Source of the DNA: Alphaproteobacteria bacterium
GTDB lineage: Bacteria > Pseudomonadota > Alphaproteobacteria > Rickettsiales > Rickettsiaceae
DNA: 24,702 nt
Assembly: GCA_030430995.1 (NCBI GenBank)
Contig: JAUIKA010000004.1
Location: 1-24,702 of the forward strand
Direction of reading: 5' to 3'
Positions 16,351 through 24,280 of the stretch are shown piece by piece. Numbering within the stretch: the first letter of the stretch is position 1; the number at the start of each line of letters is the position of its first letter. A model generated the notes under the pieces. It did no database searches, was not told the DNA's origin, and saw nothing but the letters and a program-made list of their open reading frames with translations. Made by a program: the position numbers and the translations under genes.

Positions 16351-18651
16351 ATGAAAACGCAAGAACTACCATTTATACCTCTGAGGGATATAGTAATATT
16401 CCCTAATATTGTATTGCCTTTGTTTGTAGGCAGGAAAATGTCTATAGAAGCAATTAATCAAAGTTTAGAGTTATATAAAACTGAGAACATACTTCTTGTA
16501 GCACAAAAAAATAGTGATGAGGAAACGCCTAGAGAGAAAGACTTATATACAATAGGAGTTAAAGCAAAGATTGCGCAAGTAATAAAGCTAACTAATGAAA
16601 AAGTCAAACTATTAGTAGAGGCAGAAAAACTAGTAAAAGTAACTAGATTTATAGATATACAGAACCAATATATAGCTCAATATAAACATATTGAAGAAAA
16701 TAATGGCCAAGATGATATATTATTAGCAGAAATTATTAAAGCTTTTACGGACTACTCTCAAATTAACCGCAAAGTGAGCCCTAGTGTTTTAAAATCTATA
16801 ATAGATAAAACAGATCTGAAATATACTGTGAATATCATAGCAACTCATATTTCAGGAGATGTTAAGCAGAAGCAAGAGATTCTTGAATCTACAGATATAC
16901 AGAAAAGAGGGATAGCTTTACTGGAGTTAATAAAAAGGGATACTGTTTCTTTAGAAACAGCTACAGCTTTGCAAAGTAAAGTAAAAAAGCAAATAGAAAA
17001 AACTCAGCGTGATTACTATCTTAATGAACAGATGAAAGTGATACAAAAGGAGCTTTCAGAAGGTGATGATAAATCTGAAGCTAAGGTTCTGGAGAGGAAA
17101 ATAAAGACTTTAAAACTGAGCAAGGAAGCAAGAGAAAAGGCAGAATCTGAAATGAATAAATATAAGATGATGAATTCTATGTCTTCAGAAGCAGCGATAG
17201 TAAGAAACTACTTAGATATATTACTGTCTATGCCGTGGAAAAAGCTTGCTCCTAGCAATATAGATATAAAATCAGCACAGAAAATTTTAGATAAAGACCA
17301 TTACAGTCTTGATAAAGTTAAAGAAAGGGTTATAGAATATCTTTCTGTACTTAAAAGAACAAAGAAAACAAAAAGCCCTATTCTATGCTTCGTTGGGCCT
17401 CCTGGTGTTGGGAAAACATCTTTGGTTAAGTCTATAGCGGATGCTATAGGAAGGCCATATGCAAAATTTTCTTTAGGAGGGGTAAGAGATGAAGCAGAAA
17501 TAAGGGGGCATAGAAGAACATATATAGGTTCTATACCAGGTAAAATTATATCTCTACTTAGAAAGACTAAGAAAGATAACCCAGTAATGTTACTAGATGA
17601 GATAGATAAAATGGCCTCTGACTTCAGGGGTGACCCAGCCTCTGCGCTCCTTGAAACATTAGACCCTGAACAAAATGAAAAATTTGTAGATCATTATCTT
17701 GAAGTAGAATATGACCTTTCAAATGTATTATTTATCGCGACTGCTAACTCTTTAGATATACCGCTGCCTTTATTAGATAGGATGGAAATAATTAGAGTCT
17801 CTGGTTACTTGGAAGAAGAAAAAGCCTCTATTGCCATTAACCATCTTATACCTAAACAAATAGGTTATAACGGCCTTAAGAAAACAGAAATAACTTTTGA
17901 AAAAGAAGCTATATTACATATAGTGCGTTATTATACCAGGGAATCAGGTGTGCGTTCTTTAGAGAGAGAAATAGCTGCTATATGCAGAAAGTCTTTGAAG
18001 AAGATTTTATCAGAGCCAGATGTATTAAAAGTTAATGTTACTACAAATGTAGTAGAAGAGTTATTAGGACCTAAAAAATACAGGGTAAATTTTGCAGAAG
18101 AGGAAGATTGTATAGGCATGACTACAGGGCTTGCATATACACAAGTAGGTGGTGAGCTTTTAAATATAGAAGCTGTGTTGGTACCAGGCAAAGGTGAAAT
18201 AAAAACTACGGGTAAATTAGGGGAGGTGATGCAGGAGTCTGCAAAGGCGGCATATAGCTTCTTTCAAGCAAGCGCAGCAAAGTTAAAAGTAAAGCATGAA
18301 GATTACAAAAATTTAGATATACATCTTCATGTTCCAGAAGGCGCAACCCCGAAAGATGGCCCATCAGCAGGAGTTGCTATTTTCACAACTATCGTTTCTG
18401 CTATTACAAAGCGCCCTGTTAGCAAGAAAGTAGCAATGACAGGAGAGATAACCTTGAGAGGACGGGTTCTTGCTATAGGTGGGCTTAAAGAAAAGCTACT
18501 TGCTGCAAAAAGAGGAGGGATTACAACAGTAATGATACCAGAAGATAATGAGTCTGACCTTCAGGAGATTCCTAAAGAGTTAAAAGAAGGTATGAATATA
18601 ATCCCGATAGGGGACGCAAACAGGGCTTTGGATATTGCGCTTGTTAGCTAG
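16351..18651 (+). CDS. lon: ATP-dependent Lon protease (LonA)
   Basis: A 766-aa cytosolic AAA+ serine protease that degrades misfolded and regulatory proteins. Domains in order: N-terminal substrate-binding domain (about 1-200, starting LPFIPLRDIVIFPNIVLPLF), helical linker, AAA+ module with Walker A GPPGVGKT (349-356) and Walker B LLDEID (414-419), then the protease domain. The catalytic dyad is Ser672 in PKDGPSAGVAI and Lys715 in IGGLKEKLLAA, with the usual 43-residue spacing. Nothing is missing. The length is close to that of other LonA proteins. A MrpD-like gene follows 12 bases downstream on the same strand, so the two are probably cotranscribed. Confidence 0.98.
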   Translation: MKTQELPFIPLRDIVIFPNIVLPLFVGRKMSIEAINQSLELYKTENILLVAQKNSDEETPREKDLYTIGVKAKIAQVIKLTNEKVKLLVEAEKLVKVTRFIDIQNQYIAQYKHIEENNGQDDILLAEIIKAFTDYSQINRKVSPSVLKSIIDKTDLKYTVNIIATHISGDVKQKQEILESTDIQKRGIALLELIKRDTVSLETATALQSKVKKQIEKTQRDYYLNEQMKVIQKELSEGDDKSEAKVLERKIKTLKLSKEAREKAESEMNKYKMMNSMSSEAAIVRNYLDILLSMPWKKLAPSNIDIKSAQKILDKDHYSLDKVKERVIEYLSVLKRTKKTKSPILCFVGPPGVGKTSLVKSIADAIGRPYAKFSLGGVRDEAEIRGHRRTYIGSIPGKIISLLRKTKKDNPVMLLDEIDKMASDFRGDPASALLETLDPEQNEKFVDHYLEVEYDLSNVLFIATANSLDIPLPLLDRMEIIRVSGYLEEEKASIAINHLIPKQIGYNGLKKTEITFEKEAILHIVRYYTRESGVRSLEREIAAICRKSLKKILSEPDVLKVNVTTNVVEELLGPKKYRVNFAEEEDCIGMTTGLAYTQVGGELLNIEAVLVPGKGEIKTTGKLGEVMQESAKAAYSFFQASAAKLKVKHEDYKNLDIHLHVPEGATPKDGPSAGVAIFTTIVSAITKRPVSKKVAMTGEITLRGRVLAIGGLKEKLLAAKRGGITTVMIPEDNESDLQEIPKELKEGMNIIPIGDANRALDIALVS

Positions 18652-18663
18652 CATCCGATATAT

Positions 18664-19968
18664 ATGCATATGGGGAATAATATATTAGCATTTTTGGTCA
18701 TATCCCCGCTCGCTAGTGCCGCTGTCAATATTTTCTTCTTAAGAAAAAATATGTCCAATGGATTATTGAAGATAGTTTCTATTCTTCAAATTATCCTATG
18801 TTTTTATATTAGCCCTGATGATATATATAACTTTGGGAGTTGGCAGCTTCCTATAGGTATTACTTATAAAGTAACATCTATCAATAAGGTGTTTATCACT
18901 TTATTAAGCTATATATTACTCCTATATTCTTTCTTACCAAGGAAATATGCATTTGTTGATAGCAAAAGTAGATGCATTATAACAAGCTTAGTGCTTTTTA
19001 TAGCGTCATCTATATTCGGTTTGTTATTGAGTAATGACTTATTCCATATATATGTATGTATAGAAGTGTTTTCTATAGCTACTACTACTTTGCTTTCAGT
19101 AGGGAATAACCATAAGTATGCTATGAACTATCTTATATGCTCAGCTTTAGGAGCAACTATAATATTATATGGAATAGGCTTGCTCTTATTCTCACAAGGG
19201 GATCTTGTAATAAGGAATAATGCTAATGCTTTTGCATGTATTTTATTCCTTCTTGGTTGCATTATGAAAACATCTTTATTTCCTATGGGGACATATATAA
19301 GTAATGTTTATAGAGGCTCTAAGGATATTTTGCTTGCCTATTTAATGCCTGCATCTTCAATATTATCTTTTTACTTAATATATATATTTATATATAGAAT
19401 TTTTCCTGGTAATAGTTACAGCAATATTATTTTATCTGTAGGGTTTATTACCTCTGTTTATTTTGGCAAGCAAGCAAATGATAAAAATAATATAAGAGAT
19501 ATAGTAATATGCTCTGCATTTGCACAATCAGGTTATATATTCATGAGCTATGTATTACCATGTAATAATGACATATTAATGTTATATATTACGTTAGATT
19601 CTATATATAAATTCTGCATATTCTCTTATTTCTCATATGAAAATAAATCTATAGTACTTACTATTCCTATCATATTTATAATAATATCTGTAATGGGTAT
19701 TCCACCTATGTTAGGATTCATTATAAAATATTTACAAGTTAAAGCTTTGGTAGAATCTAAGAATTACATAGCAGTTTTGCTTTTTGTTTTCCCTATTGTA
19801 CTATCAATAAAATATAATATTTCTCTACTTAAAAAGATCTATAGTGCGAATAAAAATATTAAATGGATGAATTCATATGAAAGTAAAGGGGTTCATATAG
19901 TTTTATATATTGCTTTTTTGAGTTTAGTTTTGATAAATCTTGTTTCTATATATAAATATTTATTGTAG
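18664..19968 (+). CDS. MrpD/NuoN-like proton-translocating antiporter subunit
   Basis: A 434-aa, very hydrophobic protein with about 12-14 predicted membrane helices. It belongs to the superfamily shared by Mrp cation/proton antiporter subunits A and D and complex I subunits NuoL, M and N. The two hallmark charges are present: E134 in HIYVCIEVFSIATTTLLS and K202 in LGCIMKTSLFPMGTYI. The SxAYLMPASSI-like segment after that lysine matches the family. It is somewhat shorter than typical MrpD or NuoN (about 480-500 aa). No other Mrp or Nuo gene is nearby. It starts 12 bases after lon, with an alternative ATG at 18670. It may pair with subunits encoded elsewhere; which complex it joins cannot be told here. 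Confidence 0.8.
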   Translation: MHMGNNILAFLVISPLASAAVNIFFLRKNMSNGLLKIVSILQIILCFYISPDDIYNFGSWQLPIGITYKVTSINKVFITLLSYILLLYSFLPRKYAFVDSKSRCIITSLVLFIASSIFGLLLSNDLFHIYVCIEVFSIATTTLLSVGNNHKYAMNYLICSALGATIILYGIGLLLFSQGDLVIRNNANAFACILFLLGCIMKTSLFPMGTYISNVYRGSKDILLAYLMPASSILSFYLIYIFIYRIFPGNSYSNIILSVGFITSVYFGKQANDKNNIRDIVICSAFAQSGYIFMSYVLPCNNDILMLYITLDSIYKFCIFSYFSYENKSIVLTIPIIFIIISVMGIPPMLGFIIKYLQVKALVESKNYIAVLLFVFPIVLSIKYNISLLKKIYSANKNIKWMNSYESKGVHIVLYIAFLSLVLINLVSIYKYLL

Positions 19969-19980
19969 CAAGCAATATTC

Positions 19981-20009
19981 TTGCAGAAGCTTAGAATAGT
20001 TGTTATAAT
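19981..20009 (+). promoter_or_regulatory. Sigma-70 promoter of rplS
   Basis: TTGCAG (19981-19986) and a perfect TATAAT (20004-20009) with an ideal 17-base spacer. The -10 ends 27 bases before the rplS ATG at 20037. This is the best promoter match I noted in the window and may also drive tRNA-Ser downstream. Confidence 0.65.
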
Positions 20010-20036
20010 GAGCTCTACAAGAAACGAGATATATAT

Positions 20037-20423
20037 ATGGATCTTTTAAGAAAATTTGAACAAGAAGAGATACAAAAACTTTCTAAAGAAATACCAGCAT
20101 TTAAAGCAGGGGATACTGTGACTGTAGGAGTATTGATACAAGAGGGAGAAACTCAGAGAACGCAAAAATTTTCAGGTGTAGTGCTTGCAAGGAAAAACGC
20201 TGGGATCAATTCATCTTTTATAGTAAGAAAGATAACAGCTGGCATAGCAATTGAAAAGAATTTTAAATTATACTCGCCGGGTGTTGTTTCAATAACAGTT
20301 GAAAAACATGGTATTGTAAGAAGAGCAAAACTTTACTATCTACGTAAGCTTAGCGGTAAAGCTGCTAAGATTAAGGAGGATAAATATTACTATCAGAAAC
20401 AAGCATCTGCAGAAAGTAAATAA
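20037..20423 (+). CDS. rplS: 50S ribosomal protein L19
   Basis: A 128-aa ribosomal protein at the 30S-50S interface. Family segments are clear: FKAGDTVTVGVLIQEGE, RTQKFSGVVLARKNAGINSS, FIVRKITAGIAIEKNF, YSPGVVSITVEKHGIVRRAK, LYYLRKLSGKAAKIKE. The C-terminal tail (YYYQKQASAESK) is slightly longer than in E. coli. The usual partner trmD is not upstream. The gene has its own strong promoter and lies 29 bp before tRNA-Ser. Confidence 0.97.
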   Translation: MDLLRKFEQEEIQKLSKEIPAFKAGDTVTVGVLIQEGETQRTQKFSGVVLARKNAGINSSFIVRKITAGIAIEKNFKLYSPGVVSITVEKHGIVRRAKLYYLRKLSGKAAKIKEDKYYYQKQASAESK

Positions 20424-20452
20424 GGTAGTTAGTTTTTAGCTATTACATTTTT

Positions 20453-20543
20453 GGATAGATGGCCGAGCGGTTTAAGGCGCACGCCTGGAAAGTGTGTTTG
20501 CATCATTGATGTAACAAGGGTTCGAATCCCTTTCTATCCGCCA
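20453..20543 (+). tRNA. tRNA-Ser (anticodon GGA)
   Basis: The acceptor stem GGATAGA (20453-20459) pairs with TCTATCC (20533-20539), followed by G and an encoded CCA (20541-20543). The anticodon arm is CACGC-CTGGAAA-GTGTG, with GGA at 20487-20489, reading TCC and TCT codons. A long variable arm follows, containing TGCATCATTGATGTA, as expected of class II tRNA-Ser. The T arm has GGTTCGAATCC. Confidence 0.96.
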
Positions 20544-20613
20544 AAATTCTGGTTTAGTTGTATTGGGCAACGCTTAATCTTACAGACACACTGGGAATGT
20601 TGACTGAGCTGTG

Positions 20614-21570
20614 TTAGCTAAATCCCTCTATCTCTTCTTTAGTAAGGCCAGTAGCTAGAGCAATAGAATCAACACTAACGCCTTGCTTGAAAAGATTTTT
20701 TGCTATTTCTATAGCTTTTTTCTCCATACCCTCAGCTCTACCTTTCTCCATACCTTTCTCCATACCTTTCTCCATACCTTTCTCCATACCTTTCTCCATA
20801 CCTTTCTCCATACCTTCAGCCATTGCTGTATTGATCAGATAATCCTCAGCTGCTTGGTTGTCCATGATGCGTTTGAGTTCTTGTTCATAGGCTAGCAGTT
20901 CCCCTTCGCTCCAGCAAAATTGGTCTAACGCTTCATACGCTCTAGAGATTACGGCATCACTTCCTATTATCTTTTCTAGATCCTCTTTTGTTGTATCATA
21001 AGCATGTTTGAAAAAGTAGCACCATTTCTCTATTATATTGCTTAGATCTTCTACTTTCTTCTTTTTGAATTTAGGAAGTTCTATAAATGTGAATGAGAAA
21101 TCTTTCAGATCATGCTCATATGTTTTCTCATCCATAATTACATGTCTTGATACATAGTCTTCTTTATCTTTGAAGATCGTGTAGCCACTGATTGCTATAA
21201 ATATTACCTCTTTTAGATCTTTATATCTAGATCCTTCTTTGTCCCCTGGTTTTAGCTGGCGTGAATATGCTTTTGATGCATAATATTGAGCTCTTTTTAT
21301 GAAGCCCTCTTGTGGGGCTACTTGCATCTCTACTATTATCTGCACATCATCTATTGTTTTGCATAGAACGTCTACTACGCTTTGTTTTTGATATGCTATC
21401 TCTGGGTCTTGAATAGGTGATAGAAATGTTACTTCTTTGATAACCTGCCTGCCTTTATAATCCATTATGCCATTGATGAATTCTATCAATATGTCTTTAT
21501 TCTTTTCTGAGCCGAAGATTTTTTTGAATGCTACATCATTCTTAGGATCTAGATATCTAGTGCTTAACAT
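20614..21570 (-). CDS. Rpn/PD-(D/E)XK nuclease-family transposase-like protein
   Basis: A 318-aa protein of the group known as Rpn recombination-promoting nuclease or PD-(D/E)XK family transposase, abundant in Rickettsiales. It opens with YLDPKNDVAFKKIFGSEKN, a family signature. The nuclease core shows D67 in VVDVLC and E81-x-Q83 in IIVEMQV, followed by RAQYYASKAYS. A helical region leads to a C-terminal MEKG repeat (six units) and the usual tail with IAKNLFKQGVSVDSIALATGLTKEEIEGF. The repeat is encoded by a 12-bp minisatellite. The start at 21570 fits the family; a TATAAT box lies 27-32 bases upstream at 21597-21602. It lies on the strand opposite tRNA-Ser and beside a dead recombinase. The gene is intact and could be active. 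Confidence 0.92.
   Translation of the reverse strand: MLSTRYLDPKNDVAFKKIFGSEKNKDILIEFINGIMDYKGRQVIKEVTFLSPIQDPEIAYQKQSVVDVLCKTIDDVQIIVEMQVAPQEGFIKRAQYYASKAYSRQLKPGDKEGSRYKDLKEVIFIAISGYTIFKDKEDYVSRHVIMDEKTYEHDLKDFSFTFIELPKFKKKKVEDLSNIIEKWCYFFKHAYDTTKEDLEKIIGSDAVISRAYEALDQFCWSEGELLAYEQELKRIMDNQAAEDYLINTAMAEGMEKGMEKGMEKGMEKGMEKGMEKGRAEGMEKKAIEIAKNLFKQGVSVDSIALATGLTKEEIEGFS
20741..20812 (+). repeat. 12-bp minisatellite, six perfect units, inside the Rpn gene
   Basis: CCTTTCTCCATA is repeated six times without change. On the coding strand it encodes six Met-Glu-Lys-Gly units. The period is a multiple of three, so copy-number changes keep the frame; exact identity suggests recent expansion. Confidence 0.97.
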
Positions 21571-21649
21571 GGTTCTACTCTTTTATTTGTATATATATTA
21601 TAGCAAATTTAGGAGTGGTTTAGTAATTTTTGGAAGAATAAATATTTTA

Positions 21650-22225
21650 CTAGTCCGATATATTAGTTCTAGTGCTTTCCTTTAAATATTTATATAAAGT
21701 TTCTCTGCTAATATTAAGGTATTGCGCTATATAGGTTTTTGTCTCTCATTCTTGAAGAAGTTGCTATATCTTTTCGATTTGATTTTGATTCAATGATTTT
21801 CTTCTCCTTTTATAAATTCCCTTTTGCTTCGCTAGAGCTATTCCTTCCATTTGCCTTTCCTTGATTAGGCTACGTTCAAATTCACCAAATGCGCCTAATA
21901 TAGACAAGATTAGTTTAGATATATGTGAGTCCTTACCGCTGAATATTAGTCCTTCTTTTATAAACTCTACTATAGCTCATTTATCAATAAAAAAACTTAC
22001 TAATTTCCTAAGGTTATCTAAATTACCTGCTAGCCTATCCATTGAATGGACAAGAATGGAATCGCCATCCCTTGCGTATTCCATAAGCTCTTCTAATTCT
22101 GGCCGCTCTAGATCTTTACATGAAAGTTTATCTATAAAGACTTTATCTAATTTTACTTCCTCTAACTGCCTATCAACTTTTTGAGATAGCGAACTAACTC
22201 TCTTGTATACTAGTCTTTTGCTCAT
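21650..22225 (-). pseudogene. Serine recombinase (resolvase/invertase) pseudogene with three in-frame stops
   Basis: One frame of 192 codons including the final stop, starting at ATG 22225 (MSKRLVYKRVSSLSQ). It shows the N-terminal catalytic domain of small serine recombinases: the serine of RVSS, DKLSCKDLERPELEEL, and HSMDRLAGNLDNL. The first stop, TGA 21977-21979, lies where relatives have glycine (FIDK-stop-AIVEF). The frame continues with LSILGAFGEFERSLIKER, then a basic region. Two further stops flank QLLQE, before a C-terminal HTH, TYIAQYLNISRETLYKYLK, ending at TAG 21650-21652. No frameshift is needed to read the whole protein. The start overlaps the stop of a 52-aa ORF. Only the first 82 codons can be made without readthrough, and they lack the DNA-binding part. 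Confidence 0.9.
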
Positions 22226-22383
22226 TATCTAATGATTTTGATATTCTCTATTCCCAGATGTTGCCAAGCTCTATCTGCTGTATAGATCTGCATATCCATG
22301 GTGATGCCTGTTGTCTTATTCCTTATTTGGGCAGAAAGAGCTAATCTACCACTTCTATCGATATAACTTTGATTGTTTAGCAT
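22225..22383 (-). CDS. Small ORF (52 aa) translationally coupled to the recombinase
   Basis: ATG 22383 to TAA 22225-22227, with the stop overlapping the recombinase ATG (TAATG). The product begins MLNNQSYIDRSGRLALSAQI and ends WQHLGIENIKIIR. It contains no membrane segment and no motif I recognise. The overlap suggests one transcript with the recombinase, so it may be a small accessory protein of the same element or the end of a truncated gene. Confidence 0.4.
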   Translation of the reverse strand: MLNNQSYIDRSGRLALSAQIRNKTTGITMDMQIYTADRAWQHLGIENIKIIR

Positions 22384-22917
22384 AGTATAATTTAATATTA
22401 TTATAATATACTATATTTCATTATAACGTCAATATAAGCTATTAGAAGGATATTAAGAGTTGTCAATAAATGCGAAAAGGGGCTCTATTCTGATAAGATT
22501 TTAATAGTTTGCTTGACATCTAAATGGGGATCTGTCGCATCTATCAAGAATTTCAAAAACTCGTTAATTTATAGTAAAATAGAGACGTAACATCTTTTGA
22601 TGGAGTTGGTACTAACGTTTGATCTATAAGCACATATTGGTATGGATATAAAAGACATGTATTTGTAGATATGCTGCTCCGGGATGATAAACAAGATAGC
22701 AATTACACCTGCAAAAAATCTTTTTCAATACTCCCATAAATATCTCTTCAATTCTAGCGATAACTATTATGATATTTAATAAATCAGGCATATGATATTA
22801 TTGGTATAACTAAACCAACCTTATAAATATATAGAAGATAATATTTGAAAAGATTAAAAAGTTTTAATAAAGTGTCTATATATGATATCATAAAAAGGGA
22901 GTTTTATATTAAATTAT
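22384..22917. other. Non-coding stretch with an IS-transposase remnant
   Basis: No intact gene is seen. The middle holds a transposase fragment (22599-22720, listed separately). The rest is AT-rich and shows no tRNA, no strong terminator and no convincing promoter. A perfect 12-base palindrome, TATGATATCATA, lies at 22881-22892, about 25 bases before the 423-aa gene. A GGAG-like word at 22898-22901 is too far from ATG 22918 to be a standard ribosome-binding site. Confidence 0.5.
22599..22720 (+). pseudogene. IS4/IS5-type transposase fragment
   Basis: One frame reads DGVGTNV-stop-SISTYWYGYKRHVFVDM. After a frame change it reads CCSGMINKIAITPAKN. The pattern GYK-HV-VD followed by SG-INK-AITPAN is typical around the second catalytic aspartate of IS4/IS5-type DDE transposases. 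Only about 40 codons survive, with one stop and one frameshift. Family assignment rests on motif memory, so it is tentative. Confidence 0.5.
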
Positions 22918-24189
22918 ATGCCTTTACCAAATTGTTTCATAGGATGTTTTGAAGGGTTACTTGGTTCTTCAGAGTCTAAAGAAAAACCTTATATCCCATT
23001 GTTAAAAATAGATGAGAAAGGGCAGGGTTGGCCTAAAAGTAATTATGGAACATATAGAGATAGGGATGGTAATGAGCAAACTTGTCAATATGAATATGAA
23101 ACATATTCAATTACACCCAGGACCTTTCAGGGTAGATCGTATATAGCGGCAACAGATGTACTTTTTACAGAATATTATGAATATAAAGGAAATCAAGTTA
23201 CCCGCTTCGGTATAGGAATGCTTAATCCTCCACAAGTAGAACAAAGACCATTGGCTGAAAAGAAATTAGGCTTAACTGAAAGAGATCTAAAGCCTTATAT
23301 CAAGCTTCCCCAAGTGTCTGACTCTTCAGCCTCCCCATCTCCATCCACCAGTCAAACATCAGACGCTCCTTCAAAAAAAGAAAATACGAAAGCATATCAA
23401 GTAGCAAAAAGTAAATCTGAAAAATTACTTACAGAGATAGAGTTTGAAAATACAAAAAAAGCTCTTTCTCATCTAAAACAAGAAGGCGTACGTACAGTTG
23501 TTGTAGATATATTAGAGCGAGATTCTGCCGAGGCTCTTACAGGGGGTACACATGCTGTTGTTTTATATAAAAACCCTAAAATTAATGCTGAGGTAAGTGA
23601 TGAGTTCTTAGCCATAGATCCTAATAATTCTTCCTTTAGTCATGTACTTATAACAGCAGATCCGCATCTTAAAGTTTGTCTAAAAGAATTGCAAATATAC
23701 AAAGTTCCTCCTGACTCTTCTGCTGCTCCTTGTGGATGGAGAGATTGCATAGATGTGGCTATAAAATTAGCTTTCCACTTAAATGTAAAGGGTGGCATTG
23801 TTAATTTAAAAAATTTATCACAAGCTCAAACAGCCGATGCTGCTGCTAGTTCTTGTGAAGAATGTATAGAATGGGAATCTTTAAAGGCGCATAAAGCAGT
23901 TCAAGCTGTAACGAATCAACAAGGAACATTAAAAGTATTACCAAAATTAGTAGAAAGTAATTCTGTCAGAGAGAAGCAATCTTCTGATTATAAATCTAGT
24001 GATAGTATAACCGTCCGGCTAGTGGCATTAGAGAATAGTTATAGAGTAGTTTTAGGACGATTGGACAAACTAAAAATTTTCGGAAAATTAGAAGAAAGAT
24101 TTGAAGACTTAATGAAAGAAGTTTTTGTTGAGCATGATAAAAAGTCTATTTCGGATAATTATGGCAATAGATTATTTTGTTGCGGATGA
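22918..24189 (+). CDS. 423-aa protein of unknown function, possible cysteine-protease-like effector
   Basis: An intact frame with no signal peptide and no clear membrane segment. Residues 1-130 form an unknown domain rich in Tyr and Gly. Residues 133-155 are a Ser/Pro linker (SDSSASPSPSTSQTSDAPS). Residues about 155-295 form a compact-looking domain with H212 in GGTHAVVLYKN, D234 in EFLAIDPNNSSF, and C277 in CGWRDCIDVAIKLAF. The order His, Asp, then Cys opening a helix is that of clan CE peptidases and acetyltransferases (Ulp1, YopJ, CidB). The Gln usually about six residues before Cys is absent (P271). The C-terminal 120 residues are charged and helical, ending in CC-G. The gene is flanked by mobile remnants. 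Host-directed function is inference; the fold needs structural comparison. Confidence 0.8.
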   Translation: MPLPNCFIGCFEGLLGSSESKEKPYIPLLKIDEKGQGWPKSNYGTYRDRDGNEQTCQYEYETYSITPRTFQGRSYIAATDVLFTEYYEYKGNQVTRFGIGMLNPPQVEQRPLAEKKLGLTERDLKPYIKLPQVSDSSASPSPSTSQTSDAPSKKENTKAYQVAKSKSEKLLTEIEFENTKKALSHLKQEGVRTVVVDILERDSAEALTGGTHAVVLYKNPKINAEVSDEFLAIDPNNSSFSHVLITADPHLKVCLKELQIYKVPPDSSAAPCGWRDCIDVAIKLAFHLNVKGGIVNLKNLSQAQTADAAASSCEECIEWESLKAHKAVQAVTNQQGTLKVLPKLVESNSVREKQSSDYKSSDSITVRLVALENSYRVVLGRLDKLKIFGKLEERFEDLMKEVFVEHDKKSISDNYGNRLFCCG

Positions 24190-24280
24190 TGGTAAATTAA
24201 TGTTGCTTCAGGAAAAATGTTTAGGGTGAAAAGATAGCCATATAACGCTATATAGTGAATAATATAATAAGGTAATAAAA

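Noticed and set aside
20521..20543. tRNA-Ser 3' end as an attachment site of an integrated element
   Set aside because: No second copy of the tRNA 3' end was seen between 20544 and 24702, and no tyrosine integrase is present.
20741..20812. CRISPR-like array
   Set aside because: The repeats are 12 bp, contiguous without spacers and encode a peptide repeat.
20683..20895. Plus-strand ORF rich in Phe-Leu-His-Thr repeats
   Set aside because: It is the antisense reading of the MEKG minisatellite in the Rpn gene.
21650..22225. Stop-codon recoding as the explanation for in-frame stops
   Set aside because: Both TGA and TAG occur, and the intact core genes here show no sign of reassigned stops; pseudogenisation is simpler.
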